Shown: positions 25,345 through 34,717, numbered from the stretch's first letter. The stretch: DNA of 64,000 nt from Ancylobacter polymorphus (GCF_022836935.1 NZ_CP083239.1:1874001-1938000), one strand, 5' to 3'. The notes: a model not told the origin generated them from the sequence alone. A program made the numbers and translations.

Positions 25345-26438
25345 TTATCTCCATCCTCCTCCCTGACCTGCGCTGCGGGGGAGCTGAGCGGGTGATGCTC
25401 GATCTTGCGCATGAATTCGTCCGGGCTGGACACGAAGTGGAATTCGTGTGCATGCAGGCGAGAGGCGAGTTTCTCGGAGAGGCGCGGCAAAGCTTTTCTC
25501 TGGTCGATCTCGCAACCCCCCGCGCCCGCCACCTCCCCCTCGCTTTAACTCGCTATCTGCGCCGCCGACGCCCCGTCTCCCTCCTAGCCGCGATGTGGCC
25601 GCTGACCGGGATCGCAGGTGTCGCCACGCGTCTCGCGGGTCGGGACATCCGCCTCGTTTCCAGTGAGCACGTCGACTTTCGACATACGCCATCCCTTAGG
25701 CAATCGGAAAGATGGGCGCTGAAGCGGTTCGGACAGCAGCTTTACGCCCCGTGCCACAGTGTCGTCGCGGTTTCTCAGGGGGTAGCGGACAGCCTGCAGG
25801 AGGTTGCCGGTCTTTCCGTTGAGCGCTTGACCGTGATCCACAACCCGGTTCGCCCCTTGCCGCCGGGCCTAATGACAGCAGAGGACCGACGTCACCTTGC
25901 CGGATGGCTGGAGGGGGGCATGCGGCTCATCGCAATCGGCACACTAAAGCGCCAAAAAGGATACGACGTCCTCCTGCGCGCGCTCGCCGATCTACGTAAG
26001 AGGCAAGACGCGCGGCTGCTGATTCTTGGCGAGGGGCAGTTACGGGACGAACTGGAGCGGTTGGCGGTCAACCTAGGCATCGCCGACGGCGTCTGGATGC
26101 CTGGCTTCCGCGCCAATCCCGGCACTTTCCTGCAGCATGCGGATGTCTTTGTAATGTCCTCGAACTGGGAGGGGTTCGGCAACGTAATCGTCGAGGCATT
26201 GGCCGCCGGCGTCGCGATCGTCTCGACCGACTGTCCCTCGGGGCCAGCGGAAATCCTCGATAATGGACGTTACGGACATCTTGTCCCACCCGCTGACGCG
26301 ATGGCGCTTTCACGCGCAATCGCTAGGATGCTCGATGCACCCATGCCACCGGACCTACTCAAAGCGCGCGCGCGGTCATTTCGTCCGCCCGACAAGGCAG
26401 CACAATACCTGCGACTGCTCACAGGAGATCAGAATTGA
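25341..26438 (+). CDS. Family 4 glycosyltransferase
   Basis: This 365-residue GT-B enzyme begins MIISILLPDLRCGGAERVML, the classic GGAER donor-fold signature of GT4 enzymes. HSVVAVSQGVADSLQEVAGL and TVIHNPVRPLPPG mark the hinge region. The C-terminal half has RLIAIGTLKRQKGYDVLLRA, and the EX7E motif region falls in SSNWEGFGNVIVEALAAGV. The start ATG overlaps the previous stop (ATGA), and the stop overlaps the TTG of the next gene. Donor and linkage cannot be inferred. Confidence 0.9.
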   Translation: MIISILLPDLRCGGAERVMLDLAHEFVRAGHEVEFVCMQARGEFLGEARQSFSLVDLATPRARHLPLALTRYLRRRRPVSLLAAMWPLTGIAGVATRLAGRDIRLVSSEHVDFRHTPSLRQSERWALKRFGQQLYAPCHSVVAVSQGVADSLQEVAGLSVERLTVIHNPVRPLPPGLMTAEDRRHLAGWLEGGMRLIAIGTLKRQKGYDVLLRALADLRKRQDARLLILGEGQLRDELERLAVNLGIADGVWMPGFRANPGTFLQHADVFVMSSNWEGFGNVIVEALAAGVAIVSTDCPSGPAEILDNGRYGHLVPPADAMALSRAIARMLDAPMPPDLLKARARSFRPPDKAAQYLRLLTGDQN

Positions 26439-27304
26439 AGCTAGCGCCCTACGCTCATGGTTTTCTGGACAGGCTCCCTTACAGCCCGCTCGGTGATCGT
26501 CTCTTTTGTTTTCTTATGTTTGTTTATGCGCACCGTCGGCTACCACGCAAAAAGAGTAGATTGTTCAATGACTATCTGTATCAGCTTAAAACCTCTCAGG
26601 AAATTCTTGATGTTCTTCGCCAGATGACGTCCGACAAGGTCTTGGTCAAAAGCTACGTGCGCGAGAAGTGCGGCGATGGACTGACGCTCAAGACATTAGG
26701 CGTGTTCGGGTCAGTGCTCGAACTCGAAGGAAACATTCTGCCAAAACCCTGTGTTGTAAAGCCGGCGCACGGTAGCGGGTCAGTCGTGTTCCTCAATGAA
26801 GGCAGATGTACTTTGACAGACCGTGAGCGCGACAGCCTGCGTGCAGCGTTGCGAACATCACCATATGAGAGTGCGCGGGAGAGGAACTATGCTTTCCTTC
26901 GCCGTCGTCTCATTTGTGAACCCATGCTGCCATCTGGCATAAAGACGAAAGACTACAAGTTTTTTTGCTTTCAAGGACAGCCACGCCTCGTACAGGTCGA
27001 CAGTGATCGGCAACACCAGCACAAGCGGAATATATACACATCAGAATGGGAGCCGGTAAGCCTAACCTACAATTTCCCGATTGGTCCTTGGGAAGAAGCA
27101 CCATCGCAGCTTGCGCAGATGCTAAACACTGCTCGCCAACTATCAGAGCCATTCGAATTTGTGCGTGTTGATTTTTTCATAGATGAAGATCGATATTACG
27201 TTGGCGAACTCACGCACTGCCCTGAATCGGGCCACGGTCGGTTCGCGGACAAGAACTCCGAGAAAAAATTCTCCGAACTTCTTTTTGGCAACGGCAATAA
27301 ATAA
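26435..27304 (+). CDS. TupA-like ATP-grasp protein
   Basis: This 289-residue protein resembles the TupA-like ATP-grasp family, named for the TupA protein of teichuronopeptide biosynthesis, which are predicted amide ligases for polymer carboxyl groups. Visible family features are VLVKSYVREKCGDGLTLKTL, PCVVKPAHGSGSVVFLN (ATP-grasp lysine and glycine loop), KDYKFFCFQGQPRLVQVDSD and FEFVRVDFFIDEDRYYVGEL. Ligase activity would join an amino acid or amine to a uronate. TTG at 26435 overlaps the previous stop. The acceptor and amino donor are unknown, and activity is inferred from the family only. Confidence 0.82.
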   Translation: MKLAPYAHGFLDRLPYSPLGDRLFCFLMFVYAHRRLPRKKSRLFNDYLYQLKTSQEILDVLRQMTSDKVLVKSYVREKCGDGLTLKTLGVFGSVLELEGNILPKPCVVKPAHGSGSVVFLNEGRCTLTDRERDSLRAALRTSPYESARERNYAFLRRRLICEPMLPSGIKTKDYKFFCFQGQPRLVQVDSDRQHQHKRNIYTSEWEPVSLTYNFPIGPWEEAPSQLAQMLNTARQLSEPFEFVRVDFFIDEDRYYVGELTHCPESGHGRFADKNSEKKFSELLFGNGNK

Positions 27305-28516
27305 ATGAGGGCTACCCTCTACCTCACCCGTAACGGCCTACTGGAACCGCTTGGCCAGAGCCAAGTACTCGCCTATCTACGAGGGCTATCGCGGGAGTAT
27401 CGGATCACCCTGATCACTTACGAGAAGAACGAGGACCGAGCGGACGAGGCGCGGATGGCTTCGGCACGGGCGGAATGCGAGGCGCTCGGCATTCGCTGGC
27501 TGCCACAAAAGTTCCGGCCCCAACCCAAGGTGATCGCCCCGGCGCTGTCGATGCTCCGAATGGCCTGGCTGGTGCGGCGCGAGGTACGCCGGCGGGGGGT
27601 GAGGCTGATCCATGCCCGCTCTTATATCCCCGCCGCCGTGGCGCTGGTGGTGGGGCGGATGACCGGCGTGCCGTTCATCTTCGATATGCGCGCGCTCTGG
27701 CCGGAGGAGCTGATCACGGCGGGGCGGGTGAGGCGCGGCTCGCTGCTGCATCGGGCGATCGTCGCGGCCGAGCGCGCGTGCCTGCGGCGGGCGGCGGCCG
27801 TGGTGTCGCTGACCCATGCCGCGGCCGAGTACCTGAACCGCCTCTATCCGAAGGAGATGGCGGGCCGGACTGTGGTGGTGATTCCGACCTGCGCCGATCT
27901 CGATCGCTATGTGCCACCGCTAGGCAAGCCCGGAACCCGTGTCGTCGGCTGCCTCGGCACGGTGCTGAGCGGCTGGTTCCGGATGGACTGGCTGGCCTCC
28001 TTCCTGGCGGTCGCCGCCCGTCGCGACCCAGGCGTCCTATTTGAAATCACCACCCGTGATGATCCCGAGCAGGTGCGGGCGCTGGTGGCCGCCGACCCGG
28101 CGGTGTGGTCCCGGCTGGATGTGGCCCCCTGCCCGGCAGACCGGGTCCAGGAGGTGCTGCAGGGCCAGTTCGTCTCGGTGATGTTCTATGCTGGCGGCGA
28201 AGTGTCTGAACTCGGCCGCTCCCCGACCCGGATGGCGGAGATTCTCGGCTGCGGCATGCCGGTCGTCGCCAATGACGGCGTCGGCGATGTCGCCGCCATC
28301 ATTCGCGAGCATCGTGTCGGCGTCCTCGCCGAGGGGCCGGCTCCCCATCAGATGGAAGCGGCGTGGGAGGCGCTAGAGGCTCTCCTCGCCGATCCCGATC
28401 TTTCCGCCCGTTGCCGGCGGACGGCGGAGCGGATCTTTTCGCTCTCGGCGGGCACGCGGGCCTATGGCCGTATCTATGCCGGACTGATCAACGGAGACGG
28501 CCCATGTGCGGACTGA
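27305..28516 (+). CDS. Family 4 glycosyltransferase
   Basis: This 403-residue GT-B enzyme begins MRATLYLTRNGLLEPLGQSQ. It contains VRLIHARSYIPAAVALVVGR and FIFDMRALWPEELITAGRVR, and the GT4 C-terminal core is RMAEILGCGMPVVANDGVGD. The start directly abuts the previous stop (TAA then ATG). The gene is strongly GC-rich, in contrast to the AT-richer TupA-like gene before it. The stop overlaps asnB by 13 bp. Specificity is unknown. Confidence 0.87.
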   Translation: MRATLYLTRNGLLEPLGQSQVLAYLRGLSREYRITLITYEKNEDRADEARMASARAECEALGIRWLPQKFRPQPKVIAPALSMLRMAWLVRREVRRRGVRLIHARSYIPAAVALVVGRMTGVPFIFDMRALWPEELITAGRVRRGSLLHRAIVAAERACLRRAAAVVSLTHAAAEYLNRLYPKEMAGRTVVVIPTCADLDRYVPPLGKPGTRVVGCLGTVLSGWFRMDWLASFLAVAARRDPGVLFEITTRDDPEQVRALVAADPAVWSRLDVAPCPADRVQEVLQGQFVSVMFYAGGEVSELGRSPTRMAEILGCGMPVVANDGVGDVAAIIREHRVGVLAEGPAPHQMEAAWEALEALLADPDLSARCRRTAERIFSLSAGTRAYGRIYAGLINGDGPCAD

Positions 28517-30516
28517 CCGGAATCCTTGCACCTCGCGGTCACCGGAACGGTGGTTTCGGGCGACTGGTCCAGAAGATGACCTCAACCCTCAGCCACCGCG
28601 GTCCTGATGCCGAGGGGATTTGGACAGAGGATGCTGTCGGCCTTGGTCACCGGCGTCTATCGATTGTCGACCTCAGTTCGGCCGGCGCGCAGCCGATGCA
28701 TTCGCCCTGTGGACGGTACGTAATTGCCTTTAATGGCGAGATTTACAATCATCTTGACCTTCGCCAGGAGCTGAGTGTTTCAGGCATCGAGCCAGAATGG
28801 CGAGGGCACTCGGACACGGAAACCCTGCTGGCGGGCATCGCGCACTGGGGGATAGAGCAAACCCTGCGACAGGCGTCAGGCATGTTCGCCATGGCGCTGT
28901 GGGACCGGAAAGAGCAGCGACTGACGCTGGCCCGCGATCGCATGGGGGAGAAGCCGCTTTATTGGGGCTGGGCGGGCACTGATCTCATCTTCGGGTCGGA
29001 ACTCAAGGCCTTGCGGGCACATCCGCACTGTCCCTCCTCGGTTTGCCGTGAGGCGCTGGCACAGTATCTCTCGCTGGGGTATGTGCCCTCGCCACGCAGC
29101 ATCCATCCAGGGCTGTACAAGCTGGAACCGGGCTGTCTGCTCGAGGTGGATGCAGCGGGCTTACCGGCGGCGGCGCCCCCACGCCCCCTGCGCCCAGGCG
29201 ACAGTTCGGGCGGGTTGAATATCCGCCGCTTCTGGTCGCTCGACAGCGTGATTCAGGCGGGCGCAGAGCAGCCCCTAACCGACGAGGCGTCGGCAGTCGA
29301 CATGGTTGAGGCCACGCTTGCCGCGGCCGTTGGACGCCAGATGGTGGCGGATGTGCCACTTGGCGCCTTCCTGTCGGGTGGTATCGACAGTTCGCTGATC
29401 GTCGCGCTCATGCAGCGGCAGTCGCGTCAACCGATACAAACATATACGGTCGGCTTCGGGGCCAAGGAGTTTGACGAGAGTCCTCACGCCGCCGCCGTGG
29501 CCGGACATCTGGGTACCAACCATACGGCGATCCATGTCACCGAGGCCGAAGCGCGCGAGGTCATCCCTCTGCTACCTGAGCTTTATGACGAACCTTTCGC
29601 CGATTCATCGCAGATTCCTACGCATCTCGTCTGCCGCGCCGCACGGAGCGGCGTGACCGTTGCCCTGTCGGGCGATGCCGGAGACGAATTGTTCGGGGGC
29701 TACAATCGCCACGTTTTCGGCCCACGCCTTTGGAATCGCATCGCGCCGATGCCCTTTGCATTGCGGCGCTGGATTGCCGCGGCGGCTCTAGCCCTGCCAG
29801 AGCACGCATGGGACAGGCTGGGGCAGTTGCACAACGCCATGCGCCCATCGGCCGGCGGAATCTCAGCCATGGGTCAGAAGGTGCATCGGATAGCCGAACG
29901 TCTTCGCCGCGCGCAGTCGGTCGACGCACTTTACCGGGATATCATAAGCGTCTGGCCTGCTCCCACGCCCCAGCTGGCGCTCGAAGGTGGCCATTCCGAC
30001 GGCTCAAGCCCGGGGGCGATTGCCACCGATCCCCTGCCACCGTGTCTCGATGCTGATGCCGCAGGGCGCATGATGGCGCTGGACATGCGCGGTTACCTGC
30101 CGGACGATATCCTGTGCAAGGTCGATCGTGCCGCAATGGGCATCGGCCTTGAAACGCGTGTCCCCTTCCTCGACCCTGCGGTGATCGCCTTGGCGGCCCG
30201 GATCCCCGTCGGGATGAAGATTCGTGATGGACAGGGAAAATGGATCTTGCGGCAAGTTCTCTATCGCCACGTGCCGCGCAGTCTGATTGAGAGGCCCAAA
30301 GCGGGTTTTTCTGTCCCTCTTGCCTCTTGGCTGCGCGGTCCGTTGCGCGGATGGGCCGAAGACCTGCTGTCACCCTCTGCATTGGCAAGCGATGGACTAT
30401 TAAACCCACAGCCGATCCGGGATCTGTGGACTGAGCATCTGTCAGGCCGTGTCGACCGTTCGGCGCAGCTTTGGATTATTCTGATGCTGATGGCGTGGAG
30501 AAGTAGTCAAAAATGA
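28504..30516 (+). CDS. asnB: Asparagine synthase-like glutamine amidotransferase
   Basis: This 670-residue class II glutamine amidotransferase of the AsnB type has an N-terminal Ntn glutaminase with Cys2 as nucleophile (MCGLTG). FNGEIYNHLDLRQEL and GHSDTETLLAGI are conserved glutaminase motifs. The C-terminal synthetase has PP-loop LSGGIDSSL (about 285-295) and ALSGDAGDELFGGYNRH. Paralogues in polysaccharide clusters (WbpS type) amidate uronic acids instead of aspartate. With two uronate-forming enzymes upstream, such a role is likely. The ATG at 28504 was set by the need for Cys at position 2. Confidence 0.92.
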   Translation: MCGLTGILAPRGHRNGGFGRLVQKMTSTLSHRGPDAEGIWTEDAVGLGHRRLSIVDLSSAGAQPMHSPCGRYVIAFNGEIYNHLDLRQELSVSGIEPEWRGHSDTETLLAGIAHWGIEQTLRQASGMFAMALWDRKEQRLTLARDRMGEKPLYWGWAGTDLIFGSELKALRAHPHCPSSVCREALAQYLSLGYVPSPRSIHPGLYKLEPGCLLEVDAAGLPAAAPPRPLRPGDSSGGLNIRRFWSLDSVIQAGAEQPLTDEASAVDMVEATLAAAVGRQMVADVPLGAFLSGGIDSSLIVALMQRQSRQPIQTYTVGFGAKEFDESPHAAAVAGHLGTNHTAIHVTEAEAREVIPLLPELYDEPFADSSQIPTHLVCRAARSGVTVALSGDAGDELFGGYNRHVFGPRLWNRIAPMPFALRRWIAAAALALPEHAWDRLGQLHNAMRPSAGGISAMGQKVHRIAERLRRAQSVDALYRDIISVWPAPTPQLALEGGHSDGSSPGAIATDPLPPCLDADAAGRMMALDMRGYLPDDILCKVDRAAMGIGLETRVPFLDPAVIALAARIPVGMKIRDGQGKWILRQVLYRHVPRSLIERPKAGFSVPLASWLRGPLRGWAEDLLSPSALASDGLLNPQPIRDLWTEHLSGRVDRSAQLWIILMLMAWRSSQK

Positions 30517-31349
30517 AAAACATTGATTCAAAGACAGTTTCCTCTTTTGGTGATGAATGGTCCCGCTTCGATCAAGATGGGCTGGATGCAGCGGAACACG
30601 ACTTTCTTTTCGACACCTATTTCGGCATTTTCCCGTGGGAAAGTTTGCCTGATCGCGCGCTGGGCTTTGATATGGGCTGCGGATCAGGCCGCTGGGCGAT
30701 CCTCGTGGCGCCAAAAGTAGGCAAGCTCACTTGCATCGACCCCTCTCCTGAAGCGCTAGCGGTAGCTCAGCGAAAGCTTTCTCACCTGTCTAACGTCCGA
30801 TTCGTCAACGCAAGTGTCTCAGATCAGGCACTACCGCCTGAAAGCCAGGATTTCGGTTACTCGCTTGGCGTTCTGCATCATGTGCCCGACACCGCCTCAG
30901 CATTACGAGATTGTGTTCGTCTACTTAAGCCCGGCGCGCCCTTTTTAGTCTATCTGTACTATAGGTTTGATAACCGACCGCGATGGTTTGTCTTTATCTG
31001 GAGAATCTCTGATATCATGCGCCGGATCATTTCTGTCCTGCCGTCGAGGATCAAGTCTCTGGTGACGGACCTGATTGCAGTGCTGGTTTACTTCCCCCTC
31101 GCGCGCTTAGCCTTAGTCGGTGAACGCTTCGGGTTCAATATTGATCGCTGGCTATTGTCCAGCTATCGTCAGACCAGTCTTTACACCATGCGGACAGACT
31201 CACGTGATAGGTTTGGCACGCCGCTGGAACAGCGCTTTACCCGTCGGGAAATTACCGAAATGATGCATGACGCTGGTCTTCTCGATGTCCGATTTTCAGA
31301 GTCTTTCCCCTTCTGGTGTGCGGTGGGTCGAAAGCCTCCGGCTGTGTGA
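30513..31349 (+). CDS. Class I SAM-dependent methyltransferase
   Basis: This 278-residue methyltransferase has the SAM motif ALGFDMGCGSGRWAILVA (about 49-66), CIDPSPEALAVAQRKL and the motif IV-like SLGVLHHVPDTASALRD. A hydrophobic or amphipathic insert near residues 160-205 (MRRIISVLPSRIKSLVTDLI and following) could bind membrane or lipid-linked substrate. The start overlaps the asnB stop (ATGA). The methyl acceptor is probably a sugar of the repeat unit; unknown. Confidence 0.85.
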   Translation: MKNIDSKTVSSFGDEWSRFDQDGLDAAEHDFLFDTYFGIFPWESLPDRALGFDMGCGSGRWAILVAPKVGKLTCIDPSPEALAVAQRKLSHLSNVRFVNASVSDQALPPESQDFGYSLGVLHHVPDTASALRDCVRLLKPGAPFLVYLYYRFDNRPRWFVFIWRISDIMRRIISVLPSRIKSLVTDLIAVLVYFPLARLALVGERFGFNIDRWLLSSYRQTSLYTMRTDSRDRFGTPLEQRFTRREITEMMHDAGLLDVRFSESFPFWCAVGRKPPAV

Positions 31350-32422
31350 TGAAAATTGCGCTTCTCACAAAATATGGTGATCTCGCGGCTAGTACTCGGC
31401 AGCGATTTCATCAGTATAGCTCGTTTCTAGAAAGCGATGGCTTCGAACTAATTCATCGCCCTCTCCTCGACGATGATTATCTGCGTCACCTCTATGAAGG
31501 CCGCAGGCGCGATAATATCCACATTTTTGCTCGTTATTTTGACCGCTTGATGTGGCTTCTATCCAGGCCCGACACCGATCTCATCTGGCTCCATTGCGAA
31601 CTGTTCCCCTTTCTTCCGGGGGTGGTCGAACGCCTTGCAGGCTATCCGGGTAAGCCGATCATTTTTGACTACGACGACGCTATCTTCCACAACTATGACC
31701 AACACAGGAGCGGTATTGTCCGGCGCTTTCTCGGCCAAAAAATTCAGAAAACGATAGGTGGGGCAAAGCTGGTAATTGCAGGAAACGCCTATCTCGCAAA
31801 TTATGCGCGCCCCTTTTGTCCCCGTGTCGAGATCGTTCCGACAATTGTTGATCTGACAGCCTATACCCAAAGTCTCAAAACCGTCTCAAAAAGCGCTCCA
31901 AAGATTGGATGGATCGGCACGCCCAGCACCTGGACCGAATACATGGCGCCGATGATGCCGCTTCTGACACAGGCGGCCCAGTCAGCCGGTGCGCGGATAA
32001 TTGCCGTCGGCGCAGGCCGCGCAGCCGCGGCGCATCCCCTGCTCGACAATCTGACATGGACAGAGGAGTCCGAGGTCACGCGAATTCACGAGATGGACAT
32101 CGGCGTCATGCCGCTTGATGATTCTCCCTGGGCGCGGGGCAAGTGCGGCTACAAACTGATCCAGTACATGGCCTGCGGCCTTCCCGTCGTCGCCTCGCCC
32201 GTCGGCGTCAATGCCGAGATCGTCGAGCATGGCGTGAACGGCTTCCTGGCGACGACGCATCAAGAATGGAACGCCGCCCTGACGACGCTGCTTCGCGATC
32301 CCGACCTGCGGCGGCGCATGGGGGCTGCTGGCAGACGGAAGGTAGAAGAAGCGTATAGCCTGCAGGTCTGGGGCCCGCGCCTCGCGGCGCTGCTGGCCGG
32401 CGTGGCGGGTCGAGTCGTCTGA
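31349..32422 (+). CDS. Glycosyltransferase (GT4-like)
   Basis: This 357-residue protein begins MKIALLTKYGDLAASTRQRF and contains PIIFDYDDAIFHNYDQHRSG and LVIAGNAYLANYARPFCPRV. Its C-terminal half has IGWIGTPSTWTEYMAPMMPL and GYKLIQYMACGLPVVASPVG. That middle pattern and the late GLPVVASPVGVN are typical of a GT-B glycosyltransferase related to GT4. The start overlaps the methyltransferase stop by one base (TGATG). It is directly followed by the EpsG-like polymerase gene, again overlapping by one base. Confidence 0.86.
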   Translation: MKIALLTKYGDLAASTRQRFHQYSSFLESDGFELIHRPLLDDDYLRHLYEGRRRDNIHIFARYFDRLMWLLSRPDTDLIWLHCELFPFLPGVVERLAGYPGKPIIFDYDDAIFHNYDQHRSGIVRRFLGQKIQKTIGGAKLVIAGNAYLANYARPFCPRVEIVPTIVDLTAYTQSLKTVSKSAPKIGWIGTPSTWTEYMAPMMPLLTQAAQSAGARIIAVGAGRAAAAHPLLDNLTWTEESEVTRIHEMDIGVMPLDDSPWARGKCGYKLIQYMACGLPVVASPVGVNAEIVEHGVNGFLATTHQEWNAALTTLLRDPDLRRRMGAAGRRKVEEAYSLQVWGPRLAALLAGVAGRVV

Positions 32423-33483
32423 TGTTCTACGTCGTCGTTTTCATAGGCTTGATCATCGCGAGATTCGTAAAAACAAGAAAGCTGTATTCAGTTTTATTAT
32501 TCCTTCTTTTCATTTTATCGGCCTTTCGTTTTGAGGTTGGTTGTGATTGGATGGGTTATTTTAATCAATATAACGTTCTTGGTTCTGACTCTATTAATGA
32601 GATATTTTCAAAAAGAGAGCCGTTGTGGGGTCTTGTCTTTTTCATCCAGCATGCTGTTGGTCTGCCCTATCCGTGGATCAATGTTTTTTCGTCGGCAGTT
32701 TTCTTCCTCGGCGTTCACTCCCTGGCGAAGCGCCAGCCCAATCCCCTGGCGTTTCTGGTGCTTCTCTTCCCGGTCCTGATTATCAACATGCCCATGTCGG
32801 GCATCCGGCAGGGGGTGGCGATCGGCGTCATGTGTCTGGCGTTCGGGGCCTTCATCGATCAACGCCTCACGCGCTTCGTGTTACTTATTTTGCTCGCCGG
32901 CGGCGTGCATTCCAGCGCGCTGGTGTTCCTGCTGCTGGTGCCACTGGTGCGCGGCCAGTATTCCTGGGACCGTCTTGCCCTCGCCGGCCTTATGGCCGTT
33001 CCGGGCGGCCTCGCCCTGATGTCTTCGGACAACGCCGCGGTCGCCACCGGCCGCTATGTCAATACAGGCGTCGATGCCGCCGGCGCGGCCTTCCGCGTCG
33101 GCCTTTTGGCTCTTACTGCGCTGTTTTTCTTCGTCATTCTGCGCCGCAAATGGGCAAACGTGTTTCCGCGCGACTACAAGTTGGCGGCTCTGGGGGCCGG
33201 GGCGATGATTGTCACCATGTTCATAGTGCCCGTGTCCTCCGTCATCGGCGACCGGCTGGCCTACTATCTGGTGCCCATCCAGGCCATGATCTTCGCTCGC
33301 GTGCCTTATCTGCCGCTTCGGGCACACCGGACATTCTATATAATTGTGCCCTATGTCGCCCTTCTATTGTTACTGTTTGCCTGGGTGAGCCGTTCGGTCA
33401 TTTTCTCGCTCTGCTATGTGCCATATCGGAGCTGGCTCTTCGGCCCTCTCGACTCCTTGAAATACGATGCGTTCTTCTGGTAG
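32422..33483 (+). CDS. EpsG/Wzy-like membrane polymerase
   Basis: This 353-residue polytopic membrane protein has about nine to ten helices and EpsG-family signatures: FRFEVGCDWMGYFNQYNVLG near the start and MPMSGIRQGVAIGVM in the middle. EpsG proteins are thought to polymerise repeat units. Its first 100 codons are AT-richer than the rest. It is the last gene of the rightward arm. Its final 114 bp overlap, on the opposite strand, the 3' end of the YdcF-like gene. The Wzy-like protein near 12 kb is an alternative polymerase. Confidence 0.84.
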   Translation: MFYVVVFIGLIIARFVKTRKLYSVLLFLLFILSAFRFEVGCDWMGYFNQYNVLGSDSINEIFSKREPLWGLVFFIQHAVGLPYPWINVFSSAVFFLGVHSLAKRQPNPLAFLVLLFPVLIINMPMSGIRQGVAIGVMCLAFGAFIDQRLTRFVLLILLAGGVHSSALVFLLLVPLVRGQYSWDRLALAGLMAVPGGLALMSSDNAAVATGRYVNTGVDAAGAAFRVGLLALTALFFFVILRRKWANVFPRDYKLAALGAGAMIVTMFIVPVSSVIGDRLAYYLVPIQAMIFARVPYLPLRAHRTFYIIVPYVALLLLLFAWVSRSVIFSLCYVPYRSWLFGPLDSLKYDAFFW

Positions 33484-34060
33484 CGACGCCGCGCCGCCAA
33501 GGCGCGGAGGATCAGGCGTCCATCTCGCCTGTGGCAACAGGGTTATCAGCCAGGTGGCGAGGAAGGTGCCGAATTCGGCGAGAGGTAGCCGTTTGGGACC
33601 CTCGCAGGTGGGGCAATTTCGATCGGAGGTCAGGCGCCTGACCTCGACCCTTCCGTGAAGTGCTCGCTCCAGTGCCAGCGACGCGCGGGCCATGTGCGTT
33701 GAAGAGGTGATCAGCGTCACCTCGTCGATCTCCGGATGGCGGCTCAGCCAGCACGAGGTCTCGATCGCGTTTTCAAGCGTTGAGTTCGCCTCGGTGGCAA
33801 GGACGATATCCCCGGCCGACAGGGCGGAAACCAGCCGCGGCGAGAGGCGGAACTGTCGGGCGAACCGGGTGGGATCGACGCCGCCCGGGCGATTGGCGCC
33901 GGAGACGAGAATCCGCGCCACCCGGCCTTCTTCCATCAGTTCAAGCGCGCGTTCTATCCGGTCTGGCTGACCTGTGAAGACGATCGCCGTGGGTGCCATG
34001 GGGGTTTCACCAAGGGTGGACCAGCTTCTCCAAAGGAAGCTCACATAGAGGCCTCCCAGT
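33370..34060 (-). pseudogene. YdcF/DUF218-family protein, C-terminal part, cut by IS66
   Basis: This is the main body of a YdcF/ElyC-like (DUF218) protein, now separated from its start by an IS66 element. Visible family features are PTAIVFTGQPDRIERALELM, ILVSGANRPGG, SALSAGDIVLATEANSTLEN and VTLITSSTHMARASLALERA. If one 8-bp target copy and the insertion are removed, the frame joins exactly to codons 1-26 at 37238-37316, giving a 253-residue protein with an N-terminal membrane anchor. Such proteins are linked to envelope sugar metabolism. An internal ATG at 33999 could still start an unanchored product. The 3' end overlaps the EpsG-like gene. Confidence 0.88.
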
Positions 34061-34099
34061 GTAACCCCCCGGCGAGGGCCACGGGGGTTATCGGCCTGA

Positions 34100-34717
34100 T
34101 CAGTTGATTTGACCACGGCTCTTGGCGAACGCGGCTTTGCCGATTGCGCGGCGTCGGGCGAGCCTTGCGATGCGGGCGCGGATGAGGTCCTCGTCGATGA
34201 GAGCCGGATCGAACGGCGCCCCGTACCAGCGCATGAGCTCGTCATGCTCCTCGTGGGTTGGATCGGCGATGGCTTCGAGGAAGAGCTTGAAGCCGGGGAT
34301 GCCGCCGACATCCTCGGGTGGTGCACGGTGGGCACCATCGAGGTAACGGGGATAATCCGTGGCGGGATCGGCTGCGGTGGTCGCCTCGATCGTGATCGTG
34401 TGCCGCCAGTCGTCGCCGAAGTCATAGGTGTAGCTGAACTCGGTGATGCTGCGGTCGATGAGAGCGCCGAGCCTCAACGTCTTGGCGGAATAGGTCCTGT
34501 CGCGCAGGCTGTCCCATTCTGGATCGGGGATGGCAAAGCGCTGCCCGCCGGCGCGGAACTCGAACAGGTGAGTGTCCTCGAACGGCATGACGGCCTGGAT
34601 GACGTCGTGCAAGGCCTTGAGCGACGAGGTGAGCGGCACCTCGACACGGCGCCAGATGGTGGGCTGCCAGTCATCCAGTTCGATCTTCAGGCGAGCGATC
34701 CGATCGACATGGCTCAT
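34100..34717 (-). CDS. pRiA4b ORF-3-like passenger protein of IS66
   Basis: This 205-residue soluble protein resembles the plasmid pRiA4b ORF-3 family. It begins DRIARLKIELDDWQPTIWRR, with VEVPLTSSLKALHDVIQAVM and FSYTYDFGDDWRHTITIEA, all typical of that family, whose function is unknown. The ATG at 34717 overlaps the tnpC stop (ATGA), so it is translated with the transposase genes and lies within the element ends. It may assist transposition or be neutral cargo. Genes of this family are known from IS66-type and other mobile contexts, but the role is not established. Confidence 0.88.
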   Translation of the reverse strand: MSHVDRIARLKIELDDWQPTIWRRVEVPLTSSLKALHDVIQAVMPFEDTHLFEFRAGGQRFAIPDPEWDSLRDRTYSAKTLRLGALIDRSITEFSYTYDFGDDWRHTITIEATTAADPATDYPRYLDGAHRAPPEDVGGIPGFKLFLEAIADPTHEEHDELMRWYGAPFDPALIDEDLIRARIARLARRRAIGKAAFAKSRGQIN

